A DNA stretch of 64,000 nt from DATBJJ01 sp963750915 (GCA_963750915.1 CAVVSF010000007.1:372001-436000); one strand, 5' to 3'. Counted from the first letter of the stretch, positions 31,751-42,909 are shown. Notes: generated by a model not told the origin, from the letters alone. Numbers and translations: made by a program.

Positions 31751-34621
31751 ATGGCAACAGTCCGGATTTACAGAGTCGCCGAGCTCCTGAACACGTCGAG
31801 CCAGGAAGTGATGGCGCTGCTGAAGCGCGATCACGGGATCGAGGTGAAGAGCGCGTCGAGCACGATCGAAGAGGTCGTCGCCCGTCAGTTCGTCGAGCGG
31901 CTTGCGCGCCAGCGCAACATCAACGTGCCGTCGAGCGCCTCGTTCGCCGACGCCCCGGGACCGGTCCGCGGCCGCAAGCCGGCGCCGAAAGCGCCGGAGC
32001 CGCAGCGCCCGGCGACGCCCGCGCTGCCGCCGCCGCGCCTGGTGAAGACGGCGAAGCCGGCGCCAGCCCTCGACATGGAACCGGAGACCATTGCCGCCGC
32101 CGAGTCGGTCATGGTGCCGCCGCCGGTCGACTACTACGCCCACGAGGCCCAGCCGGAACCGGCGCAGGAAGCGGGCGGGACCGAGCGGACCAGCGAACTG
32201 CCGGCCACGCCGGCACCCGCGGTCGAAGAACAGATTGTGGCCGCGCGCGCCGGCGAACCGGCACCGATGGTCGAGCACGAGTCGCAGGAGAAGATGGTCG
32301 AAGCGCCAGCCCAGGACAAGGAAACGGTCGAAGAACCGGCAGCGGCGACGACGCCAGGCGTCGAGCGCGCTCCCGCAGCGGCGGCCGCGCCGCCGCCAGC
32401 GACTCGCCCGGCAATGCCGCAGCCGACGGGCCGGGTGCTTCCGCCGACACTTCGACTTCGCGTCGAAGACCCGAAGACCGGACAGGCGCCGCCGGCGCCG
32501 CCGCGGCGCCCGATGCTCGTTCGTCCACCGGTGCCGTCACCTGCCGCCGCACAGGCGCCGACAGGCAACCTGAGCCGGCCGGCGGGGACGCGTCCTGGTC
32601 CAGGCACGCCAGCAGGACTCGGGGCGCGGCCGCCGCAGCGGCCGAGCTCGCTGCCGCCGCGCCAGGCGCCGATGGGCGGGCCTCGCCCGCTGCCGTCGCA
32701 GCCCGTACGTCCTTCACAACCGCCGCGGCCCGGCATGACGCCGGGCTACCGGCCGCCTCCGCCCCGCTTCGGCGGCGGTCGACCGGGCGGTGGACAGCGG
32801 CGTGACAGCTCGCCGCGCCCGAGCTTCCAGGCGCCGGCACCGGCAGCGCCGCCCCCGGTCACGCGCACGATCACCCTCGCCGAGGGCATGACCGTCGCCG
32901 ACCTGGCGACCAAGCTCGACGTCAAGGCGAAGGACGTGATGCGCAAGCTCATGGATCGCCGCCTGATGATGACGATCAACAGCACGCTCGACGACGAGAC
33001 GGCATCGATGATCGCGCGCGAGTTCGGCGCCGACGTCAAGATGCAGACCTACGAAGAGGAGATGCTGCAGGTCGAGGCGGAGGACGTCAGCCCGGCCGAC
33101 GTCGTCACGCGCGCGCCGGTCGTCACGGTCATGGGTCACGTCGACCATGGCAAGACGACGCTGCTCGACGCGATCCGGTCGGCGCGTGTCGCCGAGCGGG
33201 AAGCCGGCGGCATCACCCAGCACATCGGCGCGTATGCGGTGAAGGTCAACGATCGCAACGTCGTCTTCCTCGACACGCCGGGCCACGAGGCGTTCACGAT
33301 GATGCGCGCCCGCGGCGCCCGCGTCACCGACGTCGTCGTGCTCGTCGTCGCGGCCGACGACGGCGTCATGCCGCAGACCAGGGAAGCGATCGACCACGCG
33401 AAGGCGGCGAACGTGCCGATCGTCGTGGCGATCAACAAGATCGACAAGCCCGACGCCAACCCGGATCGGGTCAAGAAGGAGCTGTCGGATCTCGGGCTCG
33501 TGCCTGAGGACTGGGGCGGCCAGACCGTCACCGTCGCCGTTTCGGCGAAGAAGAAGCAGAATCTCGACGCCCTGCTCGAGATGATTCTGATCGTCACCGA
33601 ACTGAGCGAGCTCAAGGCCAACCCGAAGCGCAGCGCGTCGGGCACCGTGCTCGAGGCCAAGCTCGACAAGGGCCGCGGGCCGGTGGCAACGATCCTCGTC
33701 CAGGACGGCACCCTCAACGTCGGCGACACCGTCATCGCCGGCACGATCGTCGGCAAGGTCCGCGCGCTCATCGACGACCGCGGCCGTCAGACCAAGCACG
33801 CCGGTCCGGCGACGCCGGTCGAAGTCCTCGGTCTCGGCGGCCTGCCGCAGCCCGGCGACGCCTTCCAGGCGCTGGCGGATGCGACCAAGGCGCGGCAGAT
33901 CGCGCTGTTCCGTCAGAACCAGGCCAAGGAAAAGGCGCTCGGCGGCAAGGGCTCGCGCCTCACCCTCGAATCGCTGCAGCAGCAGATTGCCGAAGGCGGC
34001 ATGAAGGAGCTGCCGGTGATCGTCAAGGCCGACGTCCAGGGCTCGGCCGAAGTGCTCGGCGACACCCTGACCAAGCTCGCGGACGAGAAGGTGAAGGTCC
34101 GCATCATCCACAGCGGCGTCGGCGCGATCAACGAGTCCGACGTGCTGCTGGCTTCGGCGTCGAACGCGATCGTCATCGGCTTCAACGTCCGGCCGGACCG
34201 CAACGCCGCCGACGTCGCCGACCGCGAGAAGGTCGACGTCCGCCTGCACTCGGTCATCTACAACGTCGTCGACGAGATGAAGAAGGCGATGACCGGGCTG
34301 CTCGATCCGACGTTCAAGGAAGTGCGGGTCGGCGCGGCGCAGGTTCGCGAGGTGTTCAAGGTGCCGAAGTTCGGCACCATCGCCGGCTGCATGGTCACCG
34401 AGGGCAGCATCAAGCGCTCGGGCGATACCCAGGCACGGCTGCTGCGCGACAACGTCGTCGTCCACGAAGGCAAGATCGGCTCGCTGCGCCGCTTCAAGGA
34501 TGACGTCTCCGAGGTCAAGACCGGCCTCGAGTGCGGCATCGGCTTCGATAAGTTCAACGACATCAAGGTCGGCGACGTGATCGAGGCCTTCGCTGTCGAG
34601 CGGGTGGCGACGCTCGCCTAG
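31751..34621 (+). CDS. infB: Translation initiation factor IF-2
   Basis: A 956-residue protein. Residues 1-50 form the IF2-N subdomain (VRIYRVAELLNTSSQEVM). A long Pro/Ala-rich linker runs to about residue 375, followed by a second IF2-N module (EGMTVADLATKLDVKAKDV). The GTPase domain has G1 GHVDHGKTT near residue 462, G3 DTPGHEAF and G4 NKID. Beta-barrel and C-terminal fMet-tRNA-binding domains follow. It delivers initiator tRNA to the 30S subunit. GAGAGG lies before the ATG. The gene is intact, unlike several neighbours. Confidence 0.96.
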   Translation: MATVRIYRVAELLNTSSQEVMALLKRDHGIEVKSASSTIEEVVARQFVERLARQRNINVPSSASFADAPGPVRGRKPAPKAPEPQRPATPALPPPRLVKTAKPAPALDMEPETIAAAESVMVPPPVDYYAHEAQPEPAQEAGGTERTSELPATPAPAVEEQIVAARAGEPAPMVEHESQEKMVEAPAQDKETVEEPAAATTPGVERAPAAAAAPPPATRPAMPQPTGRVLPPTLRLRVEDPKTGQAPPAPPRRPMLVRPPVPSPAAAQAPTGNLSRPAGTRPGPGTPAGLGARPPQRPSSLPPRQAPMGGPRPLPSQPVRPSQPPRPGMTPGYRPPPPRFGGGRPGGGQRRDSSPRPSFQAPAPAAPPPVTRTITLAEGMTVADLATKLDVKAKDVMRKLMDRRLMMTINSTLDDETASMIAREFGADVKMQTYEEEMLQVEAEDVSPADVVTRAPVVTVMGHVDHGKTTLLDAIRSARVAEREAGGITQHIGAYAVKVNDRNVVFLDTPGHEAFTMMRARGARVTDVVVLVVAADDGVMPQTREAIDHAKAANVPIVVAINKIDKPDANPDRVKKELSDLGLVPEDWGGQTVTVAVSAKKKQNLDALLEMILIVTELSELKANPKRSASGTVLEAKLDKGRGPVATILVQDGTLNVGDTVIAGTIVGKVRALIDDRGRQTKHAGPATPVEVLGLGGLPQPGDAFQALADATKARQIALFRQNQAKEKALGGKGSRLTLESLQQQIAEGGMKELPVIVKADVQGSAEVLGDTLTKLADEKVKVRIIHSGVGAINESDVLLASASNAIVIGFNVRPDRNAADVADREKVDVRLHSVIYNVVDEMKKAMTGLLDPTFKEVRVGAAQVREVFKVPKFGTIAGCMVTEGSIKRSGDTQARLLRDNVVVHEGKIGSLRRFKDDVSEVKTGLECGIGFDKFNDIKVGDVIEAFAVERVATLA

Positions 34622-34706
34622 AAGAAAGGCCGAAGTTCGAAGTTCGAAGGACGAAGGCCAAGTTCGAACTTCACTTCGAACTTCAACCTTCGAACTTCGA
34701 ACTTTC
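34620..34706. repeat. Inverted heptad element, AAGTTCG family
   Basis: The left arm is GAAGAAAGGCCGAAGTTCGA and further AAGTTCG words. The right arm is the complement ending CTTCGAACTTTCTT, so the outer GAAGAAAG/CTTTCTT also pairs. The centre GAACTTCACTTCG at 34666-34678 recurs at 36175 and 60114. The element fills the infB-rbfA gap and ends 5 bases before the rbfA ATG, leaving no ribosome site. It could work as a terminator-like or translation-blocking hairpin. Confidence 0.88.
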
Positions 34707-34711
34707 TTAAC

Positions 34712-35140
34712 ATGTCGCAACGTCCATCCAGGGTCGGCGAGCAGATTCGCGAGGATCTGAGCGAACTGCTCGCGCGCGAGGTGCACGACCCGGGTATCGG
34801 GTTCGTGACGCTGACCCGGGTGTCGGTCACCGCCGACCTGCAGCAGGCGCGGGTGCACTACACCGCGCTTGGCGACGATAAAGCCAAGCGGGAGACGAAA
34901 CGGGCGCTCGAGCGCGCGGTGCCGTTCCTGCGGCGCCAGCTCGGCCGGCGGTTGCGGCTGCGCCGCGTCCCCGAGCTGCAGTTTTTCTACGACGAAAGCA
35001 TCGAGCGCGGCGACCGGATCGAGCGGATTCTCCTCGAGCTGGAGGCCGAGCGGGCCGCCAGCGCGCCGGCCGACGAGGGCCCGACGCCCGCGGCCGGCAG
35101 CAGTCAGACGGGAAACGATGAGCCAGACGACCAGCGATAG
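34712..35140 (+). CDS. rbfA: Ribosome-binding factor A
   Basis: A 142-residue KH-fold protein that matures the 30S subunit with RimP. Signature parts are RVGEQIREDLSELLAREV near the start, VTLTRVSVTADLQQARVHY, and LRRVPELQFFYDESIERGDRI. The last 25 residues (Ala/Pro/Asp-rich) are a free tail. It overlaps nrnA by 23 bases. The start directly follows a heptad hairpin. Confidence 0.93.
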   Translation: MSQRPSRVGEQIREDLSELLAREVHDPGIGFVTLTRVSVTADLQQARVHYTALGDDKAKRETKRALERAVPFLRRQLGRRLRLRRVPELQFFYDESIERGDRIERILLELEAERAASAPADEGPTPAAGSSQTGNDEPDDQR

Positions 35141-36170
35141 ACCCGCGAGAACGCGTCCGGCAGTGGTCGACGAGATCTGCGACGCGATTCTCTCCCGGCG
35201 GCGCTTCCTCCTGACCTCGCACGCCCGGCCGGACGGCGATTCCATCGGCTCGCAGCTCGCGATGGCCTACGCCCTCGACGCCCTCGGGCGCGAAGTGCGA
35301 ATCGTCAACGCCGATCCGGCGCCCGACCACTACCGCGAGTTCCCCGGCCTCGATCGCATCGAGATCGGCCCGCACAGCGACGCCGACGCCGACGCCCTGA
35401 TCGTCATGGAGTGCAGCGATCTCAGCCGCACCGGCGTCACCGGCCTCGATCGGCACTTCATCATCAACATCGACCATCACGCCGGCAACAAGATGTACGG
35501 CGCAGTCAACTGGTTCGACGAGTCGGCGGCGGCGTGCAGCGAGATGGTGTTCGACGTCATCCGCGCGCTCGGCGTGCCGCTGACGCGCGAGATCGCGACC
35601 CACATCTACCTCGCGATCCTGACCGACACCGGCTCCTTCCATCACTCCAACATCACGCCGCGGACGTTCGACATCTGCCGCCAGGCGGTCGAAGCCGGCG
35701 TCAACCCGGCGGCGATGGCGCGCCGCGTCTTCGACAGCAACAGCTTCGGCAAGCTGAAGCTGATCGGGGCGCTGCTCGACTCGATGGAGCTGATCGACGA
35801 CGGCCGGCTGGCGGTGCTGCAGATGGACGACAGCATGCTGCAGCTGTGCGGCTGCACCCACAATGACACCGAGGGGGTCATCAACCTGCCGCTCACCGCG
35901 CGCGAGATCCAGGCGGTGGTGTTCTTCAAGATCGGCGCGAACGGCGAGGTCCGCGTCAGCATGCGCTCGAAGTACGACGTCGACGTCCGCATGGTCGCGA
36001 GCGGCTACGGCGGCGGCGGCCACAAGAACGCCGCCGGCTTCACCGTCAACGGCCGTCTCGACGACGTCCGCCCGGAGATCGTCGCCCGCCTCGTGGCCGC
36101 CATCCAGCAGGGCCTCGTTACGAGGCCGGGAAGAAAGGACGAAGGTCGAAGTTCGAAGTTCGAAGGGTAA
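35118..36170 (+). CDS. nrnA: DHH/DHHA1 phosphoesterase, NrnA-like (nanoRNase/pAp phosphatase)
   Basis: A 350-residue protein. The DHH domain has SHARPDGDSIGSQLA, the motif NIDHHAGN and DTGSFHHSN; the DHHA1 domain ends with ASGYGGGGHKNAAGF. NrnA degrades 2-5 nt RNAs and dephosphorylates 3'-phosphoadenosine 5'-phosphate. The usual protein would end near VAAIQQGL. Here the last residues (RKDEGRSSKFEG) are read from the heptad repeat and the stop lies inside it. The start ATG 35118 overlaps the end of rbfA, so the two are translationally coupled. Confidence 0.9.
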   Translation: MSQTTSDRPARTRPAVVDEICDAILSRRRFLLTSHARPDGDSIGSQLAMAYALDALGREVRIVNADPAPDHYREFPGLDRIEIGPHSDADADALIVMECSDLSRTGVTGLDRHFIINIDHHAGNKMYGAVNWFDESAAACSEMVFDVIRALGVPLTREIATHIYLAILTDTGSFHHSNITPRTFDICRQAVEAGVNPAAMARRVFDSNSFGKLKLIGALLDSMELIDDGRLAVLQMDDSMLQLCGCTHNDTEGVINLPLTAREIQAVVFFKIGANGEVRVSMRSKYDVDVRMVASGYGGGGHKNAAGFTVNGRLDDVRPEIVARLVAAIQQGLVTRPGRKDEGRSSKFEG

Positions 36171-36216
36171 GTTCGAACTTCACTTCGTCCTTCGAATTTC
36201 GAACTTCGACCTTTCT
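36130..36216. repeat. Inverted heptad element, AAGTTCG family
   Basis: The arms GGAAGAAAGGACGAAGGTCG and CGAACTTCGACCTTTCTTCC are inverted copies, with tandem AAGTTCG words inside. The centre GAACTTCACTTCG is at 36175-36187. It covers the last codons and stop of nrnA and ends 4 bases before the truB ATG. Both outer flanks match the infB-rbfA copy. Confidence 0.88.
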
Positions 36217-36220
36217 TCCA

Positions 36221-37129
36221 ATGTTCGGCGTTCTGGTCATCGACAAGCCGGCCGGGCCGACGTCGCACGACGTCGTCGCCGCGGCGCGGCGCGCGCTCGC
36301 CATCGATCGCATCGGTCACACCGGGACGCTCGATCCGCTGGCGACGGGCGTGCTGGCGCTGGTCGTCGGCAAGGCGACGCGTCTGGCATCGCTGCTGACG
36401 GCGAGCGAAAAGGAATACCTCGCGCGGGTGCGATTCGGGGCGACGAGCGAGACGTATGACGCGGAGCCGGGAGCGATCCGGGGCGGAACAGGCCCGGCGC
36501 CGGCGGACCGCGAAGCGGTCGCGGCGGCGCTCCCCGCTTTTGTCGGCACCTACCTGCAGCAGCCGCCGCCGTTCTCGGCCAAGAAGGTCGCCGGCGTTCC
36601 CGCCTACAAGCTGGCGCGCAGGAATCAGCCGGTGGAAATCAAGCCGGCGCAGGTGACGGTTGGTTCGCTCGAGCTCGTCGACTATGCCGAGGGAGTCGCG
36701 TCACTCCGGCTCGTGTGCTCGAGCGGCTTCTACGTCCGGTCGCTGGCGCACGAGCTCGGGCAGCGCCTCGGGTGCGGCGCCTACCTGGACGGGCTCATTC
36801 GAACCAGGGCCGGCGAGTTCATGCTCGCTGACGCCGTGCCGCTGTCGCTGGTGATGTCGGACCCCGCTGCCGCCACGGAACGGATGATCGGCGCCGATCG
36901 CCTGCTGCTGGAACTCCCGGGTGTGACCCTCACGGACGAGGGCCTGAAGCGCGTCGGCCACGGGAACGTGCTGCGGGGCGGCATCGATTTCGGGACGGCG
37001 CTGGAGGCTGACGGCGGGCCTGGCGGCACCGCATCGCGGATCCGCCTGCTCGACTCCGGCGGAGGCCTGCTCGGCCTGGGCGAACCCCGTCCGGGAGGCA
37101 TGATCCAGCCGGTGGTCGTACTCGCGTAA
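36221..37129 (+). CDS. truB: tRNA pseudouridine-55 synthase
   Basis: A 302-residue enzyme making pseudouridine 55 in the T-loop of tRNAs. Motif I is VIDKPAGPTSHDVV; motif II HTGTLDPLATGVL holds the catalytic Asp. KEYLARVRFG and SGFYVRSLAHELG are further signatures. The C-terminal part (residues 220-302) is a PUA-like domain. There is no Shine-Dalgarno site because a heptad hairpin ends just before the ATG. Confidence 0.94.
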   Translation: MFGVLVIDKPAGPTSHDVVAAARRALAIDRIGHTGTLDPLATGVLALVVGKATRLASLLTASEKEYLARVRFGATSETYDAEPGAIRGGTGPAPADREAVAAALPAFVGTYLQQPPPFSAKKVAGVPAYKLARRNQPVEIKPAQVTVGSLELVDYAEGVASLRLVCSSGFYVRSLAHELGQRLGCGAYLDGLIRTRAGEFMLADAVPLSLVMSDPAAATERMIGADRLLLELPGVTLTDEGLKRVGHGNVLRGGIDFGTALEADGGPGGTASRIRLLDSGGGLLGLGEPRPGGMIQPVVVLA

Positions 37130-37169
37130 GGCCGTCCGAGGGCCGTTGGACGAGCCCCACATTCTGTTG

Positions 37170-37175
37170 TAAAAT
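37170..37175 (+). promoter_or_regulatory. -10 element (TAAAAT) upstream of rpsO
   Basis: An AT-rich patch (TTGTAAAATATTGA, 37167-37180) stands out in the 169-base gap between truB and rpsO and offers a -10 box. The leader before the rpsO GTG would be about 118 bases long, leaving room for S15 autoregulation, which is common for rpsO. No specific fold was worked out. Confidence 0.4.
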
Positions 37176-37298
37176 ATTGACTCGCCTTGAATTGTAAGTT
37201 CGCCAGCTAGCGCAATCCAGCGCAATCAGGTTGTAGACGGCGGTCTGGTGTCGATGACGAGCGTCATCGAAAATCTGGGCCGTGCGTGGAGGTTCGAC

Positions 37299-37568
37299 GT
37301 GGCTCTGAGCAAGGACCGCAAGACAGACATCATCGGCTCGTACAAGACGCACACCGCAGACACCGGCTCCCCCGAGGTTCAAGTCGCTCTCCTCAGCGAG
37401 CGCATCAACTACCTCACCGAGCACTTCAAGACCCACGCGAAGGATCATCACTCGCGCCGTGGCCTGCTGAAGCTGGTCGGACAGCGGCGTCGCCTTCTCG
37501 ACTATCTCAAGGGGAAGGACACGGATCGCTATTCCGACCTCATCAAGCGTCTGGGAATCCGGAAGTAG
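37299..37568 (+). CDS. rpsO: 30S ribosomal protein S15
   Basis: An 89-residue primary rRNA-binding protein. The conserved core is DTGSPEVQVALLSERINYL, HFKTHAKDHHSRRGLL and RRRLLDYLKGKD. The GTG at 37299, preceded by GGAGG at 37288-37292, is chosen because it gives the standard length. An in-frame upstream GTG at 37248 would add 17 unconserved residues. pnp follows after 109 bases, the usual rpsO-pnp pairing. Confidence 0.95.
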   Translation: MALSKDRKTDIIGSYKTHTADTGSPEVQVALLSERINYLTEHFKTHAKDHHSRRGLLKLVGQRRRLLDYLKGKDTDRYSDLIKRLGIRK

Positions 37569-37677
37569 CGGGCGCGGCTGCGCCGGGCCGGGCTGGCCCC
37601 GTCCCCGCGCGCCATCCCCCTTCCACGATTCGCAGTCTCAGGTTCCTGACACAGTCACGTTTACGAGAAAGACACAC

Positions 37678-39804
<2,127 letters not shown>

Positions 39805-39841
39805 CAGGGCAACCAAAACCGGACGCGGCGCGTCTTTAACA

Positions 39842-39889
39842 GTGGGAAGTGGAAGTTTGCGGGTTTCAAGCTTCGACTTCCCATTTTTT
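39842..39889 (+). terminator. Rho-independent terminator after pnp
   Basis: GTGGGAAGTGGAAGTTTG (39842-39859) pairs with CAAGCTTCGACTTCCCA (39867-39883) with few mismatches, and TTTTTT follows. It ends the translation/RNA cluster. The arms hint at GGAAG-type words like those in the heptad elements, so it may derive from that family. Confidence 0.8.
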
Positions 39890-39930
39890 CTTCCCATCGC
39901 ACATGTTTCGCATGGGATGACGAGGTGACC

Positions 39931-40311
39931 ATGACTCGTCGGCAACGCCAGACCGCCGCAGCGGTAGCCGGGGTGGTCGTCGCAACGACGGCTTTCTGGA
40001 TCCATGGACGCGCCGCCGGCCGCCCCGCGGGCCAGGTCCGCGAAGTCACCGTCGTCGGAGATCAGTTCGCCTTCTCACCCGCCCGCGTCGAGGTCCAGAA
40101 AGACGACCTCGTGCAGATCAAGTTCAGCTCCAAGGATATCGCCCACAGTTTCACCATCGACGCGCCGTACCGCATCTCCAAGCGGGCCGGCCCCGGCCAG
40201 ACGGTGGTGTTCGAGTTCCGGGCTGACGAGACCGGGCGGTTCCGCTTCTACTGCAACCTGACGCAGGACGATCGCTGCCGCCAGATGGCCGGCGAGCTGG
40301 TCGTTCGCTGA
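39931..40311 (+). CDS. Membrane-anchored or exported cupredoxin-domain protein
   Basis: A 126-residue protein. An N-terminal hydrophobic segment (AAAVAGVVVATTAFWIHG) is a signal or anchor. The cupredoxin fold has probable copper ligands His72 (DIAHSFTI), Cys108 (FRFYCNL), Cys116 and Met119 (RCRQMAG). The order His-Cys-Cys-Met resembles subunit-II-like copper proteins, but the spacing C-x7-C-x2-M is not the standard CuA loop. GAGG precedes the ATG; an in-frame GTG lies at 39925. Its 3' half is overlapped by the convergent isomerase tail. Confidence 0.78.
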   Translation: MTRRQRQTAAAVAGVVVATTAFWIHGRAAGRPAGQVREVTVVGDQFAFSPARVEVQKDDLVQIKFSSKDIAHSFTIDAPYRISKRAGPGQTVVFEFRADETGRFRFYCNLTQDDRCRQMAGELVVR

Positions 40312-41211
40312 GCCTGCGGTGAGCTGGTACCTCAGGTCCCTGACGTAGTTGAAGCTCGCGGCCATGTCGTCGAGCGGCGCCTTCGGCGCGTCGTGCTCGA
40401 CGATGAAGTGCTTGACGCCGCCCTTCTCCGCCGCCGCGAACACCTTCTTCCAGTCGATCGACCCGGCGCCGACGTTGGCCATCTGCCCGGTGAACTTCGT
40501 GCCGGGCCCGAGCGCGCCAGCGTAGGCCTTGGCGTCGACGCCGTTCTGCAACCAGTCCTTCACGTGGATGAGCGGGAACCGCCCCGGATACTGGGCGAAG
40601 TAGGCCGCCGGGTCCTTCCCGGCGGCGACCGTCCAGCAGATATCGAGCTCCATCTGCACCAGCTTCGGGTCGGTGTTCTCGAGCAGGTAGTCGTACGGCA
40701 GCTTGCCGCCGAGCGATTCGGCCGGGACGAACTCGAATCCGTGCTGGTGATATGCGAACTGAATCCCCGCCCTCGCTGTCTGGGCGCCGACGCGGTTGAA
40801 CAAGTCGGCTGCTTTCTTCCAGATGTCCGGCTGCTTGCGTTCCTCCTCGCCGATCCACGGGATGATCAGGAAGCGATGCCCGAGCACCTTCGCCGTCTCG
40901 ATGGTCTCGGTCAGCTTCGTGTCCATGGTCACCCAGTCGACGTGCGCCGCGGGTGCGGTGAGGCCGTTCTTGTCGAGCGCGGCGCGGACGTCCTTCGGCG
41001 ATTGTCCGAAGAGACCGGCGAACTCGACCTCCTTGAACCCGATGGCCGCAACCTTTGCGAGCGTGCCAGGAACGTCGGCTTTCATCAGGTCCCTGACCGA
41101 GTAGAGCTGGAGGCCGATGCGATCGATCTTCCGCTGCTGCGCGAGCGCACCGACCGGCAGCGAGGAAGCCGCGAGGACGAGCGAGCTCTGGAGAAAGGTG
41201 CGTCGGTTCAT
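40075..41211 (-). CDS. Exported sugar phosphate isomerase/epimerase with antisense tail
   Basis: A TIM-barrel protein (AP_endonuc_2 family) with a Tat-like signal MNRRTFLQSSLVLAASSLPVG. Ligand-bearing segments are FAYHQHGFEF (His), VQMELDICWT (Glu, Asp), LIHVKDW (His, Asp) and FIVEHDAPK (Glu). Family proteins end soon after the last helix, here NYVRDLRYQ near 40320. This frame instead continues about 80 residues antisense to the cupredoxin gene before a stop at 40075. The tail is likely spurious or due to a lost stop. The start ATG 41211 is chosen because the signal peptide begins there. Confidence 0.8.
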   Translation of the reverse strand: MNRRTFLQSSLVLAASSLPVGALAQQRKIDRIGLQLYSVRDLMKADVPGTLAKVAAIGFKEVEFAGLFGQSPKDVRAALDKNGLTAPAAHVDWVTMDTKLTETIETAKVLGHRFLIIPWIGEEERKQPDIWKKAADLFNRVGAQTARAGIQFAYHQHGFEFVPAESLGGKLPYDYLLENTDPKLVQMELDICWTVAAGKDPAAYFAQYPGRFPLIHVKDWLQNGVDAKAYAGALGPGTKFTGQMANVGAGSIDWKKVFAAAEKGGVKHFIVEHDAPKAPLDDMAASFNYVRDLRYQLTAGSANDQLAGHLAAAIVLRQVAVEAEPPGLVSPELEHHRLAGAGPLGDAVRRVDGETVGDILGAELDLHEVVFLDLDAGG

Positions 41212-41251
41212 GCGGAAAGCGTACATCAAGTCGGTTCCCGGGTTCATCCGC

Positions 41252-42754
41252 TCACAGCGCCGCGCCTGACCGGCTGCGGTGGCGCAATCGGCTGTGGCGA
41301 TAGCCGTAGCCGAAATAGACGGCGACGCCTATCGCCATCCAGATAATCAGCCGCTCCCACGTCGTCCACGGCAGGCTCATCATCAGCAGCAGGCTGATGA
41401 TCGCCGACAGGATCGGCAGCGCCGGCACGAACGGCATGCGGAAGGGGCGCGGCAGGTCGGGGCGGGTCCTTCGCAGCACGACGACACCGATCGAGACGAT
41501 GACGAAGGCCATCAGCGTCCCGATGCTCACGAGGTTCCCGAGCGTGGCAATCGGCGTCAGCCCGGCCGCGATCGCGACCACCAGCCCCGTCACCAGCGTC
41601 GACACGTGCGGCGTCCGGAAGCGGGGGTGAATGCGTCCGGCCCATGCCGGCAGCAGGCCGTCCTTCGACATCGCCAGGAAGATCCGCGGCTGGGCCAGCA
41701 TCATCACCACCATGACCGAGCTGAGGCCGGCCAGCGCCCCGACGGTCACGAGGACCCTCAGCCCGCCCATCAGGCCCTCCCACGGCGTCCCGACGGCACG
41801 CGTCGCGGCGGCGTCGAGGGCGACGACGAGCGGCGCCGGCTCGTTGAGCATCTCCTTGTAGGGCACGAGGCCGACCATCACCGCCGACACGAGCACGTAG
41901 AGGATGGTGCAGATGGCGAGCGATCCGAGGATGCCGCGCGGCATGTCGCGCTGGGGGTTCCTGGCCTCCTGCGACGAGGTCGAGACGGCGTCGAAGCCGA
42001 TATAGGCGAAGAAGATCACCGCCGCGCCGCGCATGATGCCGCTCCAGCCATACTCGCCGAACGTCCCGGTATTCGGTGGGATGAACGGGTGGTAGTTGTC
42101 GCCGACGACGAAGAACGCGCCGGCGCAGATGACAACCAGGACGACCGCGACCTTGACGACGACGATGACGGCATTGACCCTGGCTGATTCGCTGACGCCG
42201 ATCATCAGCAGCAGCGTGACGGCAATGGTGATGACGACGGCCGGCAGGTTGAACACGGCCGTCACCGCGTCGCCCCCGGCGATCTGGACGACGGTGCCTG
42301 GCGCGGCGCTGATCGCGGCAGGAAAAGTCATCCCGAACTGGCCGAGCAGCGTCACGAAGTTGCCGGACCAGCCAACGGCGACCGTTGCCGCACCGAGCGC
42401 GTACTCGAGGATCAGGTCCCAGCCGATGATCCACGCAACGAATTCACCGAGCGTCGCATAGGCATACGTGTACGCCGAACCGGCGACAGGAACGGTCGCC
42501 GCGAACTCCGAATAGCACAGCGCCGCGAGCATGCTCGTCAGGCCGGCGAGCACCATGGCGATGACGATTGCCGGTCCCGAGTTGGCGGCCGCCGCCTGCC
42601 CGGTCAGGACGAAGATGCCGGTGCCGATGACGGCACCGACGCCGAGCATGATCAGCTGATTCGGCCCCAGTACCCTGGGCAGCGTTTCTTCCGTGCCGTC
42701 GCCGAGTTGCTCGCGGCGGATCTCCTCGATGGTCTTGGTCGCGTGGATGGACAT
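41252..42754 (-). CDS. Amino acid permease, APC superfamily
   Basis: A 500-residue membrane protein with about 12-13 hydrophobic helices. The first helices carry LGVGAVIGTGIFVLTG, the unwound substrate-binding helix typical of APC transporters. FFAYIGFDAVSTSSQEARNPQRDMP and SKDGLLPAWAGRIHPRFRTPH are cationic/neutral amino acid permease signatures. It probably imports or exchanges amino acids by proton symport; the specific substrate is unknown. The start MSIHATKTIEEI at 42754 is preferred over an upstream in-frame codon because the added residues are basic and unconserved. Confidence 0.88.
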   Translation of the reverse strand: MSIHATKTIEEIRREQLGDGTEETLPRVLGPNQLIMLGVGAVIGTGIFVLTGQAAAANSGPAIVIAMVLAGLTSMLAALCYSEFAATVPVAGSAYTYAYATLGEFVAWIIGWDLILEYALGAATVAVGWSGNFVTLLGQFGMTFPAAISAAPGTVVQIAGGDAVTAVFNLPAVVITIAVTLLLMIGVSESARVNAVIVVVKVAVVLVVICAGAFFVVGDNYHPFIPPNTGTFGEYGWSGIMRGAAVIFFAYIGFDAVSTSSQEARNPQRDMPRGILGSLAICTILYVLVSAVMVGLVPYKEMLNEPAPLVVALDAAATRAVGTPWEGLMGGLRVLVTVGALAGLSSVMVVMMLAQPRIFLAMSKDGLLPAWAGRIHPRFRTPHVSTLVTGLVVAIAAGLTPIATLGNLVSIGTLMAFVIVSIGVVVLRRTRPDLPRPFRMPFVPALPILSAIISLLLMMSLPWTTWERLIIWMAIGVAVYFGYGYRHSRLRHRSRSGAAL

Positions 42755-42909
42755 GTGTCGGGTTCCCTGATTGCCGGCCTTACCGGGCGGCCGGCCTGGA
42801 GACTGGCAGCTTGGTCTACAGGCCGAATCCAAGTCCTGAAGAAGCGGTGAATCGCCGCCAAGAAACCCTCAAGTTCTTCTCAAGCCCGCGATAACATTGG
42901 ATTTTTCGC

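Noticed and set aside
35411..35866. Separate small gene inside nrnA
   Set aside because: It is an alternate frame of the DHH protein with Arg/His/Pro bias.
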